The position numbers and the translations under genes are program-made. 6,560 nucleotides of DNA, from the NCBI GenBank assembly GCA_024638525.1, contig JAHEKB010000139.1, positions 1-6,560 of the forward strand. The letters run 5' to 3'. The notes beneath the pieces are model-generated. The model made no database searches, was not told where the DNA came from, and saw nothing but the letters and a program-made list of their open reading frames with translations. This stretch comes from Bacteroidota bacterium (lineage in GTDB: Bacteria; Bacteroidota; Bacteroidia; NS11-12g; UBA9320). Positions 1 through 6,560 of this stretch are shown piece by piece; position 1 is the first letter of the stretch; each line of letters starts with the position of its first letter.

Positions 1-1
1 C

Positions 2-664
2 AGATTGGCTCTTTTTGTTGGCTATTTAGCTATTCCCATTCAGTACTATTTGGTGTATAGGGGTTTTGATCATGCTTTTTTGGTTTTTATACCGCTGGCA
101 ATGTTTCTTTTTATACCGGCAGCTTTAGCCTTATCTGAAAAAATGCATAGGGTAGGAAGTTCCATGACCATGATTCCCTCATTGCTAATACTAACCGTGT
201 ATATGCCCAGCCATTTGCTCATGCTAAAGCACATTCATTTTGAGCAATTTGACGAAGCCAGTGGAAGTTTGATACTTTTTGTAATTGTGATCACAGCATT
301 TAACGATGTGTTTCAATTTACCTGGGGCAGGACCATGGGTTCTAGAAAAATTGTCCCCAATGTGAGTCCAAACAAGACGGTGGAAGGCTTAGTAGGTGGT
401 CTGCTGACCACCGGTGCTTTAGGTTATTTCCTCCGTTTTCTAACTCCCTTTTCAGGATTGGAAGTAGTTCTTATTAGTGTTGGACTGGGCTTGTTGGGTT
501 TTGTAGGAGACATTATTGTTTCTGCAGTAAAACGAGATTTAATGGTGAAAGATATTGGAGATAGTATTCCCGGCCATGGGGGTGTTATGGATCGCCTGGA
601 TTCCCTGGCATTTATTGTGCCCTTCTTTTATCATTTGTGTTTTTATCTATCTGACCGATTATGA
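2..664 (+). CDS. cdsA: CdsA-family phosphatidate cytidylyltransferase (5' end outside window)
   Basis: This integral membrane enzyme transfers CMP from CTP to phosphatidic acid, giving CDP-diacylglycerol for phospholipid synthesis. The frame is open to the left edge, so the start is missing; an in-frame TTG at 5 is unlikely to be the true start, because family members are usually about 260 to 300 residues and only about 220 are visible. Counting from that TTG, the complete CdsA signature lies at residues 173-199: S173, K176-R177, K182-D183, P189, H191-G192-G193, D196-R197 and D199, all as the family pattern requires. A second conserved block (N100-D101, G108-R109, S121-P122, K124-T125, E127-G128) precedes it. 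I see about six or seven hydrophobic segments. It overlaps the next gene, a PlsC acyltransferase that makes its substrate, by 4 bases. The pairing with plsC recalls accessory CdsA paralogues such as YnbB, so it may not be the main housekeeping copy. The family call is firm; the paralogue status is inference. Confidence 0.93.
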   Translation, partial: RLALFVGYLAIPIQYYLVYRGFDHAFLVFIPLAMFLFIPAALALSEKMHRVGSSMTMIPSLLILTVYMPSHLLMLKHIHFEQFDEASGSLILFVIVITAFNDVFQFTWGRTMGSRKIVPNVSPNKTVEGLVGGLLTTGALGYFLRFLTPFSGLEVVLISVGLGLLGFVGDIIVSAVKRDLMVKDIGDSIPGHGGVMDRLDSLAFIVPFFYHLCFYLSDRL

Positions 665-1320
665 AGAATATTCTACTGCCCCTCTTCTATAGATTTATAG
701 TAAAACCATGGCTGAGGTTTATAGTGGGTGTGCGTTTTGAAAATCAAAAAGTTTTTAAAGATCAGCACCAATTTATTGTAGTAGCCAATCACAACAGTCA
801 TTTTGATACGGTAAGTATACTTGCGGCTCTTCCAGATAGTCATTTGCTAGATACACATCCTGTGGCTGCGGGAGATTATTTTGGAAATACTCCCTTAAAA
901 GCCTTTCTAACCAAGGGCCTAATCAATACCATATTAATAAATAGGAATAGGGAGGGCAAAGGGCCCTCTACCATAGAAGTCTTGGATAAGGCCTTAAAAG
1001 AGGGAAAATCATTGATTTTATTCCCAGAAGGAACCCGAGGACAGCCGGGCGTGATAGCAGATTTTAGAACCGGTGTTTCAGTTTTGCTTAGCAAGAATCC
1101 TGAGGTTCCCTTTATTCCTGTTTATCTGGATGGCTTTGGCCGTGTGCTGCCCAAGGGAAGCAATTTAATTATCCCCTTGAATTGCAAAGTCAGGTTTGGA
1201 AAAGCTGTAACTATTCACAAACACACCAGCATTGAAGATTCTGTCGAAATTATAAAAAATGAAATCCTGAAACTAAAAAAGAAGGATGAACGCGATTTAA
1301 ACACCTTTGAATACGAATAA
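661..1320 (+). CDS. plsC: PlsC-family 1-acyl-sn-glycerol-3-phosphate acyltransferase
   Basis: This membrane-associated enzyme would acylate lysophosphatidic acid at the sn-2 position to give phosphatidic acid, the substrate of the CdsA enzyme encoded just upstream. The 219-residue length is normal for the family. The four acyltransferase motifs appear in order: the catalytic HX4D motif at H44 to D49 (NHNSHFD), the I-N-R block at 93-95, the glycerol-phosphate binding FPEGTRG at 121-127, and the VPFIPV block starting at 149. An N-terminal hydrophobic/basic stretch (about residues 3-24) probably associates with the membrane. The C-terminal tail is lysine- and glutamate-rich. The ATG at 661 shares ATGA with the stop of cdsA, which indicates translational coupling and settles the start. 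The exact acceptor is not shown by the sequence; other lyso-lipids are possible, since PlsC-like proteins also acylate ornithine lipids and other substrates. Confidence 0.92.
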   Translation: MKNILLPLFYRFIVKPWLRFIVGVRFENQKVFKDQHQFIVVANHNSHFDTVSILAALPDSHLLDTHPVAAGDYFGNTPLKAFLTKGLINTILINRNREGKGPSTIEVLDKALKEGKSLILFPEGTRGQPGVIADFRTGVSVLLSKNPEVPFIPVYLDGFGRVLPKGSNLIIPLNCKVRFGKAVTIHKHTSIEDSVEIIKNEILKLKKKDERDLNTFEYE

Positions 1321-1322
1321 AC

Positions 1323-1670
1323 ATGAAAACCCCAATTGTTTCCATCCTTTTCTTTGTGATAGCTGCTATGCTCGGCGCTATTGGTCAATATCTGTATAAG
1401 TCGGGGGCTGAGGAGGCAAGTGGCAGTATATCTAGCTATTTGCTTAACCCGCGCTTATTGCTTGGCGTGCTTTGCTATTTAGCTGTAATGGTACTCTTTG
1501 TAGCGGCCTTTAAGAAAGGTGGTGAGCTAACGGTCCTATACCCAATTTATGCCTCTACCTTTATCTGGGCGGCAATATTGGCTCTCAACGTCTACGGCAC
1601 CCCAATTAGACCCATAAATGTTGCGGGCATGCTTCTACTAGTAATGGGCATGTATCTTATGGGGAAGTGA
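1323..1670 (+). CDS. small four-helix DMT-superfamily membrane protein (SMR/EamA/ArnE-like)
   Basis: A 115-residue protein with four predicted membrane helices at about 5-25, 45-64, 70-89 and 98-114, the size and topology of small multidrug resistance (SMR) and ArnE/ArnF-type half-transporters, which work as dimers. TM1 carries a family-like G-Q-x-L-x-K pattern (G21, Q22, L24, K26), and TM3 begins with an L-T-V-L-Y-P-I-Y stretch resembling the A-Y-P motif of ArnE/EamA proteins. By eye alignment, the membrane glutamate essential for proton coupling in EmrE (Glu14) is glycine 18 here, and no other acidic residue lies inside TM1, which argues against a classical drug/proton antiporter. The ATG follows the plsC stop by 2 bases, so it belongs to the same operon as two phospholipid-synthesis genes. 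I infer that it may move or help flip a lipid or lipid-linked molecule, but the substrate is unknown. It is the last gene before a strong terminator. Confidence 0.8.
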   Translation: MKTPIVSILFFVIAAMLGAIGQYLYKSGAEEASGSISSYLLNPRLLLGVLCYLAVMVLFVAAFKKGGELTVLYPIYASTFIWAAILALNVYGTPIRPINVAGMLLLVMGMYLMGK

Positions 1671-1686
1671 TTAAAATTTTGGCATA

Positions 1687-1722
1687 AAAAAACCCCCTCT
1701 GCATTTGCAGAGGGGGTTTTTT
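1687..1722. terminator. bidirectional rho-independent terminator
   Basis: A near-perfect inverted repeat: CCCCCTCTGC (1693-1702) pairs with GCAGAGGGGG (1707-1716) around a 4-base ATTT loop. It is extended by six A's on the left (1687-1692) that face six T's on the right (1717-1722). Read on either strand it gives a GC-rich stem followed by a T run. It sits 16 bases after the stop of the small membrane protein gene and just past the stop of the large minus-strand gene, so it should end both convergent transcripts. Confidence 0.93.
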
Positions 1723-1733
1723 GCGTATGATAT

Positions 1734-4700
1734 TTATTTTGAAACTGTAATTCTCTTGGTAGCGTAGAAATCACCGTTTTTAACCTGTACGAAGTATACT
1801 CCGTCGGCAACATTTGAAAGGTCAACTATAAAGTTACCGTTCAATTGATCAGCGATGTTTACGTCCAATTGATTTCCAAGTACATCTGATACCGCAATAG
1901 TGATATCGTCTGTAGCGTTCTCAACTTTCAAGTTGAATACTCCAGTAGATGGGTTTGGATATACATTGATCATAGTGTTGTCTTGAGTTAATTCCTCAAC
2001 ACCCACTAGGTTTACTGCAACTGTCTCACAAGACTCGCTCCAGCACTCATCGTTCTTAACAGATAGACAAACTTCGAAGTTTCCTTCGTCTACGTTGTCG
2101 TAAGTGTAAACTGGGTCTTCCATAGTTGAACTACCACCGTTACCAAATCTCCACTGATAGATAGTGTATCCTGAAGGTGCATCAAGCACTACAGTTCTAC
2201 CCTGTACATCAGAGGTAAATGATGCATCTGGTGCAGCATTGATAGTGATGGCCTTAGTAATCTCGGCATCACATCCACCTGCAACCTCAGCAGTCAAAGT
2301 AACGTTTACAATCTGAGTTGAACCAGTGCTAGCATATCTGTGACGTGGCTGCTCATCGCTTGAAGAAGAGCTTCCGTTCACGTCTGGAGCACCAAAGTTC
2401 CAAGTATATGTCAAGTCACCAGCGGCAACTGAAGATTTGTTTGTAAATACAGCTTCGTCGCCTTCGCAAATATCAGATACTTCGAAGTCGGCAGTTGCTT
2501 GTAATACTACATCCAATTCCTGAGTGATAGTACTTGAACATCCATTCACAGAATTGATGGTCAAGGTCACTTCCTTGGTTCCTATGTCAGAGAATAAATA
2601 AGAAGGATTCTCCTGAGTAGAAGTAGATTCTCCATTGAAGTCCCACATAAAGTCACTGGCAATACCGGCAGGTACTGATCCAGTTCTAGTGAATCCAACA
2701 GGAGTCAAGTTACAGGTAGCATCGTAGGTGAAATCAGCCTCAGGCGATTCCAACAAAGTGATGTTAGCGGTATACTCATCTTCACATCCAAATTCAGAAT
2801 AAGCCGTAAGTGTTACGGTTTGTGAACCCGATGTAGAATATACGTGGGTAGGATCTTTCAGTGTAGAAACACCGTTGTCTCCAAAGTCCCAAGTATAACC
2901 AGCTTTACCAATGGCAAGCGTGGTTCCGTTGTTAAACTGGATGTCTTCCAAGTTACAGGCTCCCAAAGTAGAGAAGCTTGCTACTGGACGAGCAAATTGA
3001 TATGCTTTCTTAGTAACCGATGCATCACATCCGTTCTGAGTAGCTTTCAAGGTTACATTATAGCCTTCTGGAAGTGCAGTGGCATACATATGCGTTGGGT
3101 TCTGAGCCGTTGAAGTGTTTCCGTCTCCAAACTTCCAAGCATAAGTGATAGCTCCACTTACTGGACTTGTAGTTCCGTCGTTAAACTGGATCATGTCGCC
3201 CTCACAAGCATTCACCACTGAGAAATCAGTCTCAGGAGTTGGTGTTACTGTGATTTGCTTAGTAACCGTATAAATGAACTTAGGATAAGATTGGTTTCTA
3301 ACCTCAAGCTCTACACCGAACATTCCATAGGTTGAATAATCCCAGAAACCGTCTTTGATTTCAGAAGTATCTTCATCAGAATTAGGATCGTTGTATCTCC
3401 ACTTGTAAATCATGAAGTCATTACCCATCATCTGTGATTGATTCTTGAAAGTAGCAACAGTTCCCAAACAAACATTGGAAATGTCGAAATCAACATCTGG
3501 AGTGAAAGGTACATACATCCAACGCCCAACGATAGAATCACAACCGGTGTTCAAATCGTTTACTGCGAATGATACATAAACCAATGAATCATACAATGAT
3601 GAATCTGGATCAACAGTAACTGTTCCAGCTGTTCCGTCTACAACAATACCCAAACCTGTAGTGGCAGCACCACCAGAAGTCATGGAGTTATCTGTAACCG
3701 TCCAATCCGTGCCATACTGGCCAGCAGTATACTTAGATGGAGGTACTATGTCGTAGATAGAGGTAGTGTTAGGTACAGTAATGTCTGGATCCATCATGTT
3801 TCCAGTATTGAAGTAACCATCAAAAGTGGTTCCCATAGCCATGTCCGCTCCACTTGGAGAAGGAGTAATGAATATGTTGTGGCTCAATATGTTGTTAGAG
3901 TTGTCATCATCGCACTTGATACCCGCTTCAATCAGGTTGTTACCTGGTGTATTGAAAGTTGGGATAGCAGCAAAAGTGAAAGTCTCAGTGGCACTTGCAA
4001 ATGCAGTGTCAATGGTTTCTACTACTTCACCCGAACCATTAATGGTATAAAACAAGTTCACGTTTGCAATGTCAACAGCGGTTCCGTTGTTGAAATCCAA
4101 AGTGATTTCTTCCGTATAGTTACCGCACTCATTGGTGCCAGTAAATACAAGGTTAGCCACATCGTGGTCAACAAAGAATTCCAATGCTCCAGGATCTGGA
4201 CCACAAGCAGTTCTTGAACTGTTGTTTATATCTACAGTGGCTAAGCCAGAAACACCTTGATTAGAAAACTCAGGGTTACCTGGAGTGAAATCTCCACCAG
4301 CTGCATCTACGAATAATGGATTAGTAAACCATGAATTTACTTCATCTGATTGAGCTAACCATGCAGCAAATGTTGTAGATGTATGCCAGTACTGACCAGC
4401 ATCTGTATACCAAACATTGGCTTCAAATTCCATTTCACCAACTCCATATGGCATATAGACAAATCTATTACCGTTAGAGTATTGGGTTGAATTCCCTTGA
4501 AGGCTTACAATGTTGTTTTTAATTTGATACGTGCTTGCATCAGATTGCCACGCATATGGGTATAAACCATAGTTGTAGAATCTAATATCATCATTCACAT
4601 AAATGGTATTATGTGCAATCAAAAGATTGTCTGTATAATAACCTGCATAAATTCCGAATGATCCGTATGGACCTACGTTATTAGTAATTAGGTTATTGGT

Positions 4701-6179
4701 AATCTCCAAATTGTCGCAGTAGTAAAATGCATAAATCGCATAGCTATAATACTGGTCTGCAGAGTTATTTGAAATCGTATTCTTATCAATGATAGAATTA
4801 GCACATCGGTAATAATTGTAAATACCATAAGAATAATATGGTCCTGAATTATCATGGATGTAGTTTTCGCTAATAATTGCGTTTTCACCGTAATAATAAT
4901 TGTAGATACCATATACATAACCGGTAGAAGCAAGATTTGAAATCTCATTGTTAGAGAATTCATTGCTACGACCATAGAAATAGTTGTCTATACCATAGAT
5001 AAAGAAACCGCTTTCATTCTCGTTGTTATCGATTAGGTTACCAGAAATGAGGTTGTTGTCGTTGTAGTAATACATCTCAATACCTGCCCAATAGTAATAC
5101 CCTGATTGAGTATTGTTGGTAAGATCATTATTGCTAATGTCCATATAATCGTTATAGAACTGAGCAAAAATGATTCCCCATCTAGTATAGGTAGTTCCTG
5201 AACGCTCACCTGCATTTCCATCGATTACGTTGTTCTTAACTTCTAATCTAGAAGAAGAAGTTCCAGCACAATAGTTGAAGAAGAATGCAGCAAATTCATT
5301 ATCGCCAATTAATCCAGTAACCGTGTTACCGTTAAATTGAGACTGGATACCACCGTTACCGATGTATCGAGTATAAGCACCCCAAATTCTGTTAATGTCA
5401 CCCCTTTGAGTATGAATATCATTTCCGTTGAATTGAATTCCATCTACATAAGTGAAATAACCAGCGACATTATAAAAACCAGTAATGTCGTTGTTTGTGA
5501 TCATCACGTCATCGTTAAAGGAACCTGAACCGTAATACGCCAATCCAAAAACTGGACCCGCACCCGTGTTGCCATCGTTTGAGAATGAATTCCCATTGAT
5601 AGTGTTTCCTGTACCGTGATTTCCGCTACCTGTAGAAGTTGCTCCTGAAGAGAAGGCAACATAAGCAGTTGTACTGCTGGTTCCTACATAGGCAGTCATG
5701 AAAATATCACAATTGCTGATAGTGTTTCCATCCGCATCATTACCTATCCAGACATTTCTGGCATAAGAAGCGGTGGTGTCGTTTACAATAACCATATTGT
5801 CGATGGTCATGTAATCCGTTCCGTTTAAACCAATAGTGTAAGTTGCCCCTCTACTATCAATTGTTTCTCCGTTTCCGTTAATGGTGATAGTGTTAGTGGT
5901 AGAAGTACCTAAAATCACATTAAACATGACGGATTCGTCATAAGGACCAGATAAGCTAACAACATCAACAGTCACTGCACCTGATACGCCGTAGGTTTCT
6001 AATGAGTCTGCCAAGTCGTTAAAAGACTGGAAATTAGTTGCGCTTGCCGCAGAACCTTGGTCCACGGTAAGACTACCGGAATACTGAGCACTAGCAAGGC
6101 CTGCAGTAAGTAGCAGGGCAAGCATAGTGGCTGCGGAATTCCGTAAAAAAAGCCAATACTTGTTGTAAATTTTTTTCAT
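1734..6179 (-). CDS. giant secreted beta-helix/PKD-domain protein with T9SS type A sorting domain
   Basis: A 1481-residue modular surface or secreted protein, numbered from the ATG at 6179. A signal peptide spans 1-31 (basic start, hydrophobic core, cleavage after A-S-A before Q32). Residues 32 to about 105 resemble the N-terminal cap common on Bacteroidota beta-helix proteins. About 105-669 form a right-handed parallel beta-helix rich in N-N/N-G-N turns, including tyrosine-rich 28-30 residue repeats at 357-529, and end in a P-G-A-L-E segment near 667. Residues 671-894 are Ig-like but not identified. Six PKD-like domains start near 895, 984, 1066, 1148, 1229 and 1317, each with a core tryptophan (W-x-F-G in most). 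The last 78 residues (1404-1481) begin I-N-V-Y-P-N-P-S-T-G, end in K-R-I-T-V-S-K, and match the type IX secretion type A sorting domain. The protein should cross the inner membrane by Sec and the outer membrane by T9SS, which removes the tail and often attaches the protein to the surface. An upstream in-frame TTG (6206) would add nine residues, but the promoter position favours the ATG. Parallel beta-helices often bind or cleave polysaccharide; no catalytic residues are recognisable, so adhesion or a structural role is equally possible. Confidence 0.93.
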   Translation of the reverse strand: MKKIYNKYWLFLRNSAATMLALLLTAGLASAQYSGSLTVDQGSAASATNFQSFNDLADSLETYGVSGAVTVDVVSLSGPYDESVMFNVILGTSTTNTITINGNGETIDSRGATYTIGLNGTDYMTIDNMVIVNDTTASYARNVWIGNDADGNTISNCDIFMTAYVGTSSTTAYVAFSSGATSTGSGNHGTGNTINGNSFSNDGNTGAGPVFGLAYYGSGSFNDDVMITNNDITGFYNVAGYFTYVDGIQFNGNDIHTQRGDINRIWGAYTRYIGNGGIQSQFNGNTVTGLIGDNEFAAFFFNYCAGTSSSRLEVKNNVIDGNAGERSGTTYTRWGIIFAQFYNDYMDISNNDLTNNTQSGYYYWAGIEMYYYNDNNLISGNLIDNNENESGFFIYGIDNYFYGRSNEFSNNEISNLASTGYVYGIYNYYYGENAIISENYIHDNSGPYYSYGIYNYYRCANSIIDKNTISNNSADQYYSYAIYAFYYCDNLEITNNLITNNVGPYGSFGIYAGYYTDNLLIAHNTIYVNDDIRFYNYGLYPYAWQSDASTYQIKNNIVSLQGNSTQYSNGNRFVYMPYGVGEMEFEANVWYTDAGQYWHTSTTFAAWLAQSDEVNSWFTNPLFVDAAGGDFTPGNPEFSNQGVSGLATVDINNSSRTACGPDPGALEFFVDHDVANLVFTGTNECGNYTEEITLDFNNGTAVDIANVNLFYTINGSGEVVETIDTAFASATETFTFAAIPTFNTPGNNLIEAGIKCDDDNSNNILSHNIFITPSPSGADMAMGTTFDGYFNTGNMMDPDITVPNTTSIYDIVPPSKYTAGQYGTDWTVTDNSMTSGGAATTGLGIVVDGTAGTVTVDPDSSLYDSLVYVSFAVNDLNTGCDSIVGRWMYVPFTPDVDFDISNVCLGTVATFKNQSQMMGNDFMIYKWRYNDPNSDEDTSEIKDGFWDYSTYGMFGVELEVRNQSYPKFIYTVTKQITVTPTPETDFSVVNACEGDMIQFNDGTTSPVSGAITYAWKFGDGNTSTAQNPTHMYATALPEGYNVTLKATQNGCDASVTKKAYQFARPVASFSTLGACNLEDIQFNNGTTLAIGKAGYTWDFGDNGVSTLKDPTHVYSTSGSQTVTLTAYSEFGCEDEYTANITLLESPEADFTYDATCNLTPVGFTRTGSVPAGIASDFMWDFNGESTSTQENPSYLFSDIGTKEVTLTINSVNGCSSTITQELDVVLQATADFEVSDICEGDEAVFTNKSSVAAGDLTYTWNFGAPDVNGSSSSSDEQPRHRYASTGSTQIVNVTLTAEVAGGCDAEITKAITINAAPDASFTSDVQGRTVVLDAPSGYTIYQWRFGNGGSSTMEDPVYTYDNVDEGNFEVCLSVKNDECWSESCETVAVNLVGVEELTQDNTMINVYPNPSTGVFNLKVENATDDITIAVSDVLGNQLDVNIADQLNGNFIVDLSNVADGVYFVQVKNGDFYATKRITVSK
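4593..5111 (-). repeat. tandem degenerate 84-90 bp repeats encoding tyrosine-rich beta-helix coils
   Basis: Six consecutive in-frame units lie within the large minus-strand gene: 5111-5022, 5021-4932, 4931-4848, 4847-4764, 4763-4677 and 4676-4593 (30, 30, 28, 28, 29 and 28 residues). The shared protein pattern is roughly Y-Y-x-Y-G-I-Y-x-Y-Y-Y, then N-x-I-I-x-x-N-x-I-x-N-N. The first half is aromatic and the second half is the usual asparagine-turn coil of parallel beta-helices. The three central units hold 19 tyrosines in 85 residues. The units diverge in DNA sequence, so they look like old, selected protein repeats rather than recent duplications. More divergent coils extend on both sides. 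Confidence 0.85.
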
Positions 6180-6223
6180 ACGCTTTGTTGATAAATTACG
6201 TTTCAATTAATACTAATGAGCCC

Positions 6224-6253
6224 CAAATTTAGGAAATACGCTGAATTAGCAAA
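6224..6253 (-). promoter_or_regulatory. Bacteroidota-type promoter of the beta-helix/PKD gene
   Basis: Read on the minus strand, TTTG (6253-6250) is followed after 18 bases by TAAATTTG (6231-6224). This fits the known Bacteroidota primary sigma factor consensus of a TTG/TTTG element and TANNTTTG with a spacer of about 17 to 23 bases. Transcription would be expected to start near 6217. That leaves a leader of about 38 bases before the ATG at 6179 but only about 11 bases before the TTG at 6206, which supports the ATG. No strong Shine-Dalgarno sequence precedes the ATG, as is normal in this phylum. Confidence 0.7.
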
Positions 6254-6560
6254 CTTTTTAGACACTTAAATTAGGTGATTTGATAAAATCTGACACAAGA
6301 AGCTCCCCTTTTGCGCTTTAATTACATTTCAATTACTAAAGTCCCTTTTAATTTCTTCACTTCGCACTGCATTATCTCTTCTTTTCCCTGTAAGAAGATT
6401 TCATTAATCTCCATATGGTTCATATCTGACTTCTGAAACGAGTATTTTCGGTTCATTTCTATACAAAAAAGTACCCATAAATTTGGGCCAACTACCTTCC
6501 CCTTTCCAAAACATTTTATATCTCCAATTTGCTAATTTCTACTCAACATTTCCAGAGGCA
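6254..6560. other. right-edge intergenic region without a confident gene
   Basis: This AT-rich stretch upstream of the beta-helix gene's promoter holds no long open frame on either strand, no tRNA-like clover-leaf, no obvious terminator hairpin and no direct repeats that I can see. The only coding hints are the two overlapping short minus-strand frames between 6538 and 6322. At the very edge, a minus-strand frame covers the last 20 or so bases of the window and ends in TAG at 6534-6532; it could be the tail of a gene lying to the right, but too little is visible to say. Confidence 0.5.
6322..6456 (-). CDS. possible small protein or gene remnant (44 codons), unrecognised
   Basis: An ATG at 6456 opens a 44-residue frame ending in TAA at 6324-6322. 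The product is mixed and charged, with many lysines and glutamates and a plausible beta-strand tail (G-T-L-V-I-E-M), no signal peptide and no membrane segment. The same frame stays open upstream to a TAG at 6534-6532, 69 sense codons in all, without another ATG. A second minus-strand frame overlaps it (ATG at 6514, stop at 6406-6404, 36 residues, rich in W, F and Y) and looks equally protein-like. Two short neighbouring frames of this sort could mean a small gene or a decayed coding sequence with a frameshift. I do not recognise either. In this AT-rich DNA, chance open frames of this length are also possible. Confidence 0.22.
   Translation of the reverse strand: MNRKYSFQKSDMNHMEINEIFLQGKEEIMQCEVKKLKGTLVIEM

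Noticed and set aside
876..1094. A 72-codon minus-strand frame opposite plsC.
   Set aside because: It lies antisense to the catalytic motifs of plsC and has no features of its own.
1592..1825. A 77-codon minus-strand frame running across the terminator.
   Set aside because: It crosses the terminator hairpin and covers the ends of two solid genes, so it is a chance frame.
3826..4217. Plus-strand open frames of 74 and 112 codons opposite the large gene.
   Set aside because: They lie antisense to a well-supported coding region, have no recognisable domains and no promoter or operon context.
4688..4975. A 95-codon minus-strand frame overlapping the repeat region in a different phase.
   Set aside because: It is a shadow of the repetitive large gene: repeated TAT/AAT codons keep a second frame open. 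The large frame has the signal peptide, domains and sorting tail.
4593..5111. A CRISPR array or DNA-level satellite, suggested by regularly spaced similar units.
   Set aside because: The units are in frame, abut without spacers, vary between 84 and 90 bp and diverge in DNA sequence while keeping a protein pattern, as expected for protein repeats.
6254..6560. A tRNA, small RNA or riboswitch upstream of the large gene.
   Set aside because: I could find no clover-leaf, conserved riboswitch core or strong hairpin; the promoter lies downstream of this stretch, so it is not a leader of the large gene.

Overview
The window looks like chromosomal DNA from a member of the Bacteroidota, probably a marine or environmental flavobacterium-like lineage. 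Four things point there: a very large secreted protein ending in a type IX secretion (T9SS) type A sorting domain; chains of PKD-like domains typical of Bacteroidota cell-surface proteins; a promoter that fits the Bacteroidota sigma factor consensus (TTTG, then TANNTTTG); and the lack of clear Shine-Dalgarno sequences before the genes.

Left part, plus strand (positions 2 to 1670): three tightly packed genes form the end of an operon whose start lies outside the window. They are the C-terminal three quarters or so of a CdsA-type phosphatidate cytidylyltransferase, a PlsC-type 1-acylglycerol-3-phosphate acyltransferase that overlaps it by 4 bases (ATGA), and, 2 bases further on, a 115-residue four-helix membrane protein of the drug/metabolite transporter superfamily (SMR/EamA/ArnE-like). 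PlsC would make phosphatidic acid and CdsA would activate it to CDP-diacylglycerol, so this is a membrane-lipid operon. The small transporter-like protein may serve lipids rather than drugs, because the glutamate essential in EmrE-type pumps is absent.

Middle (1671 to 1733): a strong hairpin flanked by A and T runs lies between two convergent genes and should terminate transcription from both sides.

Right part, minus strand (6179 down to 1734): one gene of about 1481 codons encodes a modular exported protein. In order it has a signal peptide, a right-handed parallel beta-helix with strikingly tyrosine-rich 28 to 30 residue repeats, a less recognisable Ig-like region, six PKD-like domains (four with a regularly placed cysteine pair) and a T9SS sorting domain. 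It is probably secreted or anchored at the cell surface; no enzymatic activity can be assigned. Its promoter is visible at 6224 to 6253 and supports translation from the ATG at 6179 rather than the upstream TTG at 6206.

Right edge (6254 to 6560): no confident gene. Two overlapping short minus-strand frames look somewhat protein-like and could be a small gene or a decayed remnant.
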